The notes below the pieces were generated by a model. That model was given only the letters and a program-made list of their open reading frames with translations, had not been told where the DNA came from and made no database searches. The translations under genes were made by a program, and so were the position numbers. DNA of 49,979 bases from Lysobacterales bacterium (GTDB taxonomy: Bacteria > Pseudomonadota > Gammaproteobacteria > Xanthomonadales > Marinicellaceae), in the NCBI GenBank assembly GCA_026982315.1, contig JALSHI010000056.1:1-49979 (forward strand). Reading direction: 5' to 3'. Shown in pieces: positions 43,711-49,979 of this stretch. The first letter of the stretch is position 1. The number at the start of each line of letters is the position of its first letter.

Positions 43711-46700
43711 CTAGCTGCCAAAGCGTCTTCTGCCTGGCCATAACACAACCAGGATACCGGCCATTAGTACCAATACGCCAAACATGCCCATCACCGGAAT
43801 CACTTCAGGCGGCAACAACACCACGCCAAAGACAATGGGCCCACCCGGCGGTTGTGGCGTACTGGTATCCAAAGCGATCGCCACTTCTGTGGGCAGGAAG
43901 GGAGAGTCGCAATCACCCAGAGCCGGATCAGTCGCATCGAAAGTCACCACATAACATGCTTGCGGGTTGGGCGGCGCAGGCGCCAGAGCCACCGGCACAT
44001 TTGTAAAGCTGTAGTTACCATTGGCGTCTGTATTCTGGCTCATATACACCGTATCACCAGTGCCGTTACAGTCGGTGTCACGATAAAGCTGGATGGCCAC
44101 ATTGGGACGGCCTTCACCGGCGTCATAGGCGCCATTCTGCGGTGAACCATCACAGTAGAGCAGACCATCAATCTGACCAACGGCAGCATGAATTCCTGCA
44201 TCAATGGTCAAATCTGTATTGGTCAAAGTAATGCTCTGCACTTGCCCTGTGGCTGGATCAGCATCCGAATCCATGATGTCACTACCCACATTGGCCTGGG
44301 TAAACACCCAACCTGACGGTAAATTGCTAAATGCCACGCAGTAACTGCCAGAAGGCAAGGGGCCGAAGTTATACCAACCATCAGCCACTGGCGTGCCGCC
44401 AGTACTCGTGGTGGTTGTGGCCACTGGCGTACCACTACATGTGGCATTGTTATACAAAGCCACATCAATGCCATTGACACCGGGCTCGCCAGCATCCTGT
44501 TGACCATTCTGGTTATTGTCGTACCACACATAATCACCCAGCATCAATTGCTCGTCAAAGCCAAAGTGATTGTCCGGGCTGGAAGGATTTGTGGCATCCA
44601 GGTCTGGTCCCGTACTGGTGGCGGTGATGGGGTTATTGCACACACCAAGGTCAGGGTCGGCGGTATTCACCTGAACCACGTAACAGACTGGCGAACCTGG
44701 CGGCCCTGCCATCAAACCGGTGTAAGCATAACCCGTGGCTGTGGTGGCCTGAGTGACGCCGCTGGCCACTTCACCGGCATCCACCACATTATTGCAATTG
44801 GTGTCTGTATAAAGCGTGACATCAATGGGGCTCATCACCACATCCGGCGGGCCATCAAAAGTGGTATTGGCAGGTGTCGAATGTTCGCACCACACCACAC
44901 CGCTGATATCTCCGACCGCAAACAAGCCCAGATCATTGGTCGGATCGCTGGCTGTGAGAGTGATATTGGTAATCACCGCACCAGCGCCGCCTGCCACACC
45001 ATCGGAGTCGATGGTATTGTCAGAGCCCTGATTCGCCGGGCTAATTAAATAAGTGGCGGGGTATCCTGTGAACTCCACACAATAGGTCGTGGCATTGTTC
45101 AAGCCGGCAAATTCATACCAGCCGTCAGTAGCGGGCGTGCCGCCATTGGCTGTCACGGTGCTGGCCGCCGGTGTGCCAGTGCAACTTCCGTTGGTGTAGA
45201 GATTGACCGTAACGCCATTAATGCCCGGTTCACCGGTGTCCTGCAAACCATTCTGGTTGGCGTCATACCACACAAAATCCCCCAACGTCAGGTTCACTTC
45301 CAGGCCAAAGTTGTTATTGGCGCTCGTTGGATTGTCTGCCGTCAAGTCAGGAAATGTCTGAACTGGTGTAATGGGGGCATTGCACACACCCAAGTCCGGA
45401 TCAGTGGTGTCCACCTCAACAATATAGCAACCCGGCGGATTGGTGCCAGGCGGGCCGGTCACCAAGGGGGTAAAGGTATAATTCCCCGCTACTCCTGTGA
45501 TGCCGCCAATGGCGGTGCCGGCTTCAGCGCCGTCCAGGGTGTTGTTACAGTTACTGTCTTCATACAGCGTCACCGTCACATTGTTCTGCGGCGTGTCGCC
45601 ATCACCCGGATCATAGGAAGTGTTTGGATTCGTGGGGCTTTCGCACCACACCAACCCGGTAATACTGCCGGGCACATAGACGCCCATGTCTTCATCCAGA
45701 TCATCCTGGGTCAGGGCAATATTGTCGATGCAGGCCGAGGCATTGGCATCGGAGTCCACAGTATCATCTGCGCCCTGATTGGCCGGGCTGGTCACAGCGC
45801 CTGTGGGCAAGTTTGAAAATTGCAGAGAGTAATTGCCCGACACCAAGTCCGTAAACAGATAATTGCCATTGGCATCAGTGGTCGCGGTAATACCTGTGGG
45901 GTTGGCGCAACCTGAGCCGGTATGCAATTCCACCTGCACATTGGCCACGCCCGGTTCACCGGCATCCTGAATGCCATCCTGATTGCTGTCGTACCAGACC
46001 GTGTCTCCCAAATCAAAACCACACAACATAATGTCTACATCACCGAACAGGCCTTTGGCGAAATCCGTCGGATTACCGTCCAGATCAGCCACCACAGACT
46101 CGTACAAGTCACTGGCCCACATGGACACGGTCGCACCCGGTGTCCCTGGAACCGTATCCATGTATTGATAGCCGTAATAAATGGTGGAACGCAGATCCAG
46201 GGCATCGGCAGTAATCAGTACGTAGTTATCACGCCCGGTAATTTGCGGACTGCCGGCAGTACCAACGTCGTGATAAGCCCAGGCCGCGCCGCCGCGGGCA
46301 TTAATGCCTTCATAGTTGACAGCAGCATTGAAATCAATGGCTTCACCCACTCCGTATTTGGACTGGTTCATGCTGATGGTCCACACACCCGCATTGTCAA
46401 TGTCATATTCCAGTAAACGCGAACGGTGCGCCTTGGTTTCCGGAACAGCCGAGTTAAACCCCACCTCGGACAACAACACCTTGCTGCCTGATTTGTTAAA
46501 CTGAATATCACCCACCGGCATGCTGAAGTCATCCGTACGCGACACCGTCTGGTTGGGAAAAGCGCCCGGATTAATTACATTCAACTGGTTGCGTTGGGTC
46601 ACATCCAAAAATGGCACATCCAGCACATGCTGGTCACTGGCCGTATCAAAGGCGCCGCCAGGCGTTAATCCCACTGAACGAATGGTGTTATGGACGGTAT

Positions 46701-47589
46701 TGGTCTGGGTGGCGCCATCATCATCCAGAACATTGCCAGCGCCATCAGACGCATCAATGGCCCATACCGAGTAATACAACTTCCGGTCGCGGGGGTTCCA
46801 GGCCAAACCCAAAATCCGCTCACCCATGGGCGCCAGGACAGATGGGCCAGAATCTTCCGGAATCGCCGGGTCGATATCCGGGTTATAAACTTCCAGCACC
46901 GCAGTGGCGCCGGTGGCATTGGGATCAATGCGGTAAATGGAACCGGTATCCATACCCACCACAAACAGTTGCTGTGTGGCTTCATCGTAAGTGACATAAC
47001 TGGCGCCAAAATTTTCATTGGCATTGACATCATTGGTGATATTGACGATTTGCGCGACTGTCCCGGTGGCGCCGTCAATGCGGTAAACGATCATGGGTCC
47101 AGCCGACAGCGGCGCTGAAATTTGCCCCGGGTTTGTGGGCTGCCCCCACAGGCGGGTTGAGACCGTAAAAATATCGCCTGTCACCGGATCAATGGCCGTG
47201 GCAAACACATTTTGCGGACCACTTCCGCCAATATCAAAATCACTGGGCAGCCAGGTTTGAATGGTCGGAGTCGCCCCGTCCTGATTGGTCTCCCAACGTT
47301 GGGCTGGCACATCATGCAAGGCGCCATAACCGGTGACATTTTTAATGGTTAACGTCCCCGGTATGCCTGGCAGCACCGCTGGATTCAACGGGTAACTGGT
47401 ATGAATGGAGTAGCCGTTTTGCAACAAACGGCCACTTAAGTCGGTTTGACAGCTTTGCTGCCCCCACACCGTTGACGCCATGCTTAAGCTCGCCAGGCAC
47501 AAGATCAAAAATCCTGTAAGCCTGCCGATTCCGGCTTTTTTCAAAGGCACATGCCCGCAAACCGGGCCACCAGGTTGACTCCCCGCCAT
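43711..47589 (-). CDS. Large secreted SdrD-like B-domain protein with C-terminal membrane tail
   Basis: This 1292-residue protein (from ATG 47587-47589, preceded by GAGGAGAG) has a signal peptide ending ASTVWGQ. The first 500 residues look like a beta-propeller-like region (AIDPVTGDIFTVSTRLWGQ). Six SdrD B-like domains of about 120 residues follow. Three of one type begin LGDxVWYDxNQ, at about residues 526, 766 and 1015. They alternate with three of another type with VWCE or LYCD, at about 643, 893 and 1138. The C-terminus is Pro-rich, then one hydrophobic segment and a basic end PGRRRFGS, like IPTL-type sorting tails. The open frame continues 13 codons upstream of the chosen start, but no ribosome-binding site is there. 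Adhesion or surface display is the likely role. Confidence 0.85.
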   Translation of the reverse strand: MAGSQPGGPVCGHVPLKKAGIGRLTGFLILCLASLSMASTVWGQQSCQTDLSGRLLQNGYSIHTSYPLNPAVLPGIPGTLTIKNVTGYGALHDVPAQRWETNQDGATPTIQTWLPSDFDIGGSGPQNVFATAIDPVTGDIFTVSTRLWGQPTNPGQISAPLSAGPMIVYRIDGATGTVAQIVNITNDVNANENFGASYVTYDEATQQLFVVGMDTGSIYRIDPNATGATAVLEVYNPDIDPAIPEDSGPSVLAPMGERILGLAWNPRDRKLYYSVWAIDASDGAGNVLDDDGATQTNTVHNTIRSVGLTPGGAFDTASDQHVLDVPFLDVTQRNQLNVINPGAFPNQTVSRTDDFSMPVGDIQFNKSGSKVLLSEVGFNSAVPETKAHRSRLLEYDIDNAGVWTISMNQSKYGVGEAIDFNAAVNYEGINARGGAAWAYHDVGTAGSPQITGRDNYVLITADALDLRSTIYYGYQYMDTVPGTPGATVSMWASDLYESVVADLDGNPTDFAKGLFGDVDIMLCGFDLGDTVWYDSNQDGIQDAGEPGVANVQVELHTGSGCANPTGITATTDANGNYLFTDLVSGNYSLQFSNLPTGAVTSPANQGADDTVDSDANASACIDNIALTQDDLDEDMGVYVPGSITGLVWCESPTNPNTSYDPGDGDTPQNNVTVTLYEDSNCNNTLDGAEAGTAIGGITGVAGNYTFTPLVTGPPGTNPPGCYIVEVDTTDPDLGVCNAPITPVQTFPDLTADNPTSANNNFGLEVNLTLGDFVWYDANQNGLQDTGEPGINGVTVNLYTNGSCTGTPAASTVTANGGTPATDGWYEFAGLNNATTYCVEFTGYPATYLISPANQGSDNTIDSDGVAGGAGAVITNITLTASDPTNDLGLFAVGDISGVVWCEHSTPANTTFDGPPDVVMSPIDVTLYTDTNCNNVVDAGEVASGVTQATTATGYAYTGLMAGPPGSPVCYVVQVNTADPDLGVCNNPITATSTGPDLDATNPSSPDNHFGFDEQLMLGDYVWYDNNQNGQQDAGEPGVNGIDVALYNNATCSGTPVATTTTSTGGTPVADGWYNFGPLPSGSYCVAFSNLPSGWVFTQANVGSDIMDSDADPATGQVQSITLTNTDLTIDAGIHAAVGQIDGLLYCDGSPQNGAYDAGEGRPNVAIQLYRDTDCNGTGDTVYMSQNTDANGNYSFTNVPVALAPAPPNPQACYVVTFDATDPALGDCDSPFLPTEVAIALDTSTPQPPGGPIVFGVVLLPPEVIPVMGMFGVLVLMAGILVVLWPGRRRFGS

Positions 47590-48111
47590 AAGACTCTCCT
47601 CTATTTTTTGTGTGTGTAGAATACCCATTGAATGACTCTATCTGGCTGTGATTGCCCACCTTCCCGATGGGTGCTGCGTTCAGGATAACGCGGCAATTAT
47701 GAATAGAGCATTCCCCTTTACCATACACAAATGTATTGACTTGTTCAATAACTTGCAGGTAAGCCTGGATGAGTAAGTGGTTAAGGTATGTAAAATTGAC
47801 TTCGGTTATGAAAAAAAATAAAACCAGCCTCTTCGATGAAATAAATAATGGAAATTATTGTCACCTTCCATGTAAAACAATCTACAAGTATTGTTTACAA
47901 TTTAACACCCTTATCTCTTGTGCTAAACGTCCAAATTCATTTGGCAGGCCACCTGAGCACACCAGCACAAAATATTCACGCAACACGCTCACAAAATGAA
48001 GCCGACACAATGCATGCCATTGCCAGAAGATATTTTCCTCTGCACACAGATACCGACCGGTGTAAACCAAAGGCTTTGCAGTCAAGTCGCCCGAACAGTA
48101 AAATACGCGAC
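47590..48111. other. Intergenic region between the SdrD-like gene and thiS
   Basis: These 522 bases contain the candidate promoter at 47720 and an AT-rich stretch (47800-47910) with a dyad TGTAAAACAAT / ATTGTTTACA (47871-47899, one bulged base). No TPP riboswitch motif is visible, although thiS follows. A reading frame starting at 47848 that runs into thiS lacks homology to anything I know and is probably an artefact. Confidence 0.6.
47720..47748 (-). promoter_or_regulatory. Candidate promoter of the SdrD-like gene
   Basis: The minus strand has TTGAAC (47743-47748), a 17-base spacer and TATGGT (47720-47725), giving a leader of about 120 bases before the start codon at 47589. Confidence 0.45.
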
Positions 48112-48312
48112 ATGGAAATTATCTTGAACGGCCAACTCCACACCTTGGCCGAAAACACCACCCTGGATCAACTTGTGGAACAACTGGGCCTGTCTGGCCA
48201 GCGCTATGCGGTGGAAATCAATGAGCGCATAGTGCCGCGCTCACAACACGCGCGCACCCACTTGCACGAGCAAGACAAGGTAGAAATCATCCAGGCCATT
48301 GGTGGCGGCTAG
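48112..48312 (+). CDS. thiS: Sulfur carrier protein ThiS
   Basis: ThiS is a ubiquitin-fold protein whose C-terminal Gly-Gly is thiocarboxylated to give sulfur to the thiazole of thiamine. The 66 residues start MEIILNG and end IQAIGGG, with the required terminal Gly pair. AENTTLDQLVEQLGL (about 11-25) and RYAVEINERIVPRSQHA (about 31-47) are family-typical. A longer frame opens at 47848, but it does not match ThiS, so I start at ATG 48112. The ribosome-binding site is weak. It is followed 33 bases later by thiG. Confidence 0.93.
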   Translation: MEIILNGQLHTLAENTTLDQLVEQLGLSGQRYAVEINERIVPRSQHARTHLHEQDKVEIIQAIGGG

Positions 48313-48345
48313 CCATTTGCAAAAAAACACATTCAGGACCACAAC

Positions 48346-49128
48346 ATGACCGCTGATCCGTTGATTATCGCTGGCAAAACCTATACATCCCGGCTGCTAA
48401 CAGGCACCGGCAAATATGCCGATTTTGAACAAACGCGCCAGGCCACCGAGGCCGCAGGCGCTGAAATTGTAACGGTGGCGCTGCGGCGAACCAATCTGGG
48501 GCAAAACCCGGGCGAACCCAATTTGCTGGATATCCTGCCTCCCGATGAGTTCACCATTCTGCCCAACACCGCCGGCTGCTACACGGCCGCTGACGCCATT
48601 CGCACCTGCCAGCTGGCGCGCGAGCTTCTGGACGGACACGCGCTGGTCAAACTGGAAGTGCTGGGCGATGAAAAAACCCTTTATCCGGACATTGTCGCCA
48701 CACTGGAAGCGGCTGAGTTTCTGGTCAAAGATGGTTTTGATGTCATGGTTTACACTTCTGACGACCCCATCATCGCCAAAAAACTGGAGGATATTGGCTG
48801 CGTGGCGGTCATGCCTCTGGCCGCCCCCATTGGCTCAGGACTGGGCATCCAGAATCGCTACAACATTCTGACCATTGTGGAAAACGCGCGAGTCCCCGTG
48901 ATCGTGGATGCCGGTGTTGGCACCGCGTCGGATGCCGCCGTCGCCATGGAACTGGGCTGTGATGGCGTACTCATGAATACCGCCATTGCTGGCGCGCAGG
49001 ATCCGGTCCTCATGGCGTCGGCCATGAGGCACGCTGTTATCGCCGGACGCCAGGCCTTCCGCGCCGGGCGCATCCCCCGCAAGCGTTATGCCTCAGCCTC
49101 ATCGCCCATTGATGGCACCTTTTTTTAA
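48346..49128 (+). CDS. thiG: Thiazole synthase ThiG
   Basis: ThiG condenses 1-deoxy-D-xylulose 5-phosphate, dehydroglycine and the ThiS thiocarboxylate into thiazole phosphate. The 260-residue TIM barrel has the imine-forming Lys102 in [25 protein letters not shown] (about 20-31), [10 protein letters not shown] (about 74-83) and [20 protein letters not shown] (about 186-205) are family motifs. AGGA precedes the ATG. It is followed closely by trmB, as in Pseudomonas. Confidence 0.95.
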   Translation: MTADPLIIAGKTYTSRLLTGTGKYADFEQTRQATEAAGAEIVTVALRRTNLGQNPGEPNLLDILPPDEFTILPNTAGCYTAADAIRTCQLARELLDGHALVKLEVLGDEKTLYPDIVATLEAAEFLVKDGFDVMVYTSDDPIIAKKLEDIGCVAVMPLAAPIGSGLGIQNRYNILTIVENARVPVIVDAGVGTASDAAVAMELGCDGVLMNTAIAGAQDPVLMASAMRHAVIAGRQAFRAGRIPRKRYASASSPIDGTFF

Positions 49129-49141
49129 GGACATATCCTGC

Positions 49142-49873
49142 GTGAGTAAAAACCACAAAGCCGCCAAGGACAAACAGCGCCCCTATACCCACCGAATTCG
49201 CAGCTTTGTTATTCGTGGCGGCAAGATCACCCCGTCCCAACAACGCGCCCTGCATGAACTGCTGCCCCGTGTTCGGCTTGACAGTGGCACACCGTTTTGT
49301 GCCCGGAAAGTTTTTGGCAACGACGACCCGGTATGGATGGATATCGGCTTTGGCAATGGCGAGTCCCTGATTCACGCCGCCCAACATTACCCGGATGTCA
49401 ACCTGGTCGGCATTGAAGTACACCCCCCTGGCGTGGGCCATTTACTGCTGGCCATGGAAAAATATGGCCTGGATAATATCCGCCTGTACCAAGAGGATGC
49501 GGTGGATGTGCTGGAAAACAGCTTTGCCCGCAACAGCCTGGATGCCGTCCACATTTATTTTCCCGATCCCTGGCATAAAAAGCGCCACCACAAGCGGCGC
49601 CTCATTCAACCCGAGTTTATCGCATTGCTGGAACAAAAAATCCGCCCCGGTGGCCGATTGCACCTGGCCACCGACTGGAAGCCCTATGCAGAAGCCATGC
49701 ATGAGGTCATGCAACAATTCCCGGCTTTTGAGAATCAGGCCGTAGCCAGTGGGTTAGAACCACTTGCCGCACCCCGGCCACCATGGCGGCCGGTCACAAA
49801 ATTCGAACGCCGCGGGCAACGTCTGGGCCATCACAGTCACGATTTGATCTACACCCTTCACAAATCTGCCTGA
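49142..49873 (+). CDS. trmB: tRNA (guanine-N7)-methyltransferase TrmB
   Basis: TrmB methylates guanine 46 in the tRNA variable loop with SAM. The 243-residue protein shows WMDIGFGNGESLIHAA as the SAM-binding loop, VGIEVHPPGVGHLL, and the catalytic stretch YFPDPWHKKRHHKRRL. The C-terminus TKFERRGQRLGH is characteristic. I choose the GTG at 49142-49144, where AAGGA lies about 10 bases upstream. The frame is open upstream from ATG 49088, but that form would overlap the thiG end and lacks homology. Confidence 0.94.
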   Translation: MSKNHKAAKDKQRPYTHRIRSFVIRGGKITPSQQRALHELLPRVRLDSGTPFCARKVFGNDDPVWMDIGFGNGESLIHAAQHYPDVNLVGIEVHPPGVGHLLLAMEKYGLDNIRLYQEDAVDVLENSFARNSLDAVHIYFPDPWHKKRHHKRRLIQPEFIALLEQKIRPGGRLHLATDWKPYAEAMHEVMQQFPAFENQAVASGLEPLAAPRPPWRPVTKFERRGQRLGHHSHDLIYTLHKSA

Positions 49874-49893
49874 CAGCCAGCGCAGCAAACATA

Positions 49894-49979
49894 TCAACCG
49901 GCCTTTTTCACAGCGGCACCCTGTTCACCCACCAGGCGATGGCCCTGCTTTTCACACATGGCGCTGGCCAGTTGCATTT
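49894..49979 (-). CDS. C-terminal fragment of an unidentified leftward gene (partial)
   Basis: A minus-strand frame is open from the window edge to a TGA at 49894-49896. The last residues read MQLASAMCEKQGHRLVGEQG and then AAVKKAG. The Met at the edge could be the start or internal. The sequence looks coding in composition, but I cannot name a family. Convergent with trmB. Confidence 0.35.
   Translation of the reverse strand, partial: MQLASAMCEKQGHRLVGEQGAAVKKAG

Noticed and set aside
47848-48111. N-terminal extension of the thiS frame
   Set aside because: Homologous ThiS proteins begin at MEIILNG (48112); the extension has no recognisable family features.

Overview
The window is typical of a gammaproteobacterium. 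The order tRNA-fMet, rimP, nusA, infB, rbfA, truB, rpsO, pnp (13968 down to 5008) is the classic enteric metY-nusA-pnp layout, and thiS-thiG-trmB at the right end is another common gammaproteobacterial string. Several large secreted or outer-membrane proteins (an Oar-like TonB-dependent receptor, a DUF5916 barrel, an SdrD-like multidomain protein and a P-domain protein ending in the IFKHGFE tail) recall environmental Xanthomonadales-like lineages such as Wenzhouxiangella or Marinicella. That lineage call is inference from style only. No mobile element, CRISPR array or rRNA gene is visible.

Layout. 1-300: two tandem leftward promoters that serve a gene outside the window. 315-4537: slyD and smc, leftward, with queF divergent. 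4951-14026: the leftward translation and RNA-decay operon, with its promoter next to the initiator tRNA, a candidate S15 leader upstream of rpsO and the rpsO-pnp processing stem-loop. 14245-19282: a large secreted P-domain protein, ychF and a DUF962 protein, leftward. 19337-20227: a radical SAM enzyme. 20264-23669: a small lipoprotein, then a leftward TlpA / DUF4266 / DUF3570 / ApbE cluster. 23990-30358: an M28 peptidase overlapping a Ser/Thr kinase, then a DUF5916 barrel. 30359-31392: non-coding DNA with REP-like palindromic repeats. 31445-34504: the Oar-like receptor. 34851-38427: PhoD-like phosphatase, a PilS-like orphan sensor kinase and a PhnA/YjdM-like protein. 38523-42915: rhlE, then the three-gene pnt operon. 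43014-43595: nitroreductase. 43711-47589: SdrD-like secreted protein. 48112-49873: thiS, thiG, trmB. A partial reading frame runs off the right edge.

How genes work together. Most of the window is housekeeping. The best candidate for an undescribed system is the redox-like cluster at 20656-23669. Its four leftward genes encode a thioredoxin-like TlpA, a tiny lipoprotein with a Gly-rich tail ending CGCN, a DUF3570 predicted outer-membrane barrel and an ApbE FMN transferase. The DUF3570 protein contains D-A-L-T-G-A-S at residues 71-77, which fits the sequence that ApbE enzymes flavinylate. This suggests a covalently flavinylated outer-membrane protein assisted by a thiol-redox partner. That reading is inference and needs testing. 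Other second-look items are a kinase with a degenerate FGE domain translationally coupled to a peptidase, an initiator tRNA with a U1-U72 mismatch, alternating B-type domain modules, and two different C-terminal tails on secreted proteins.
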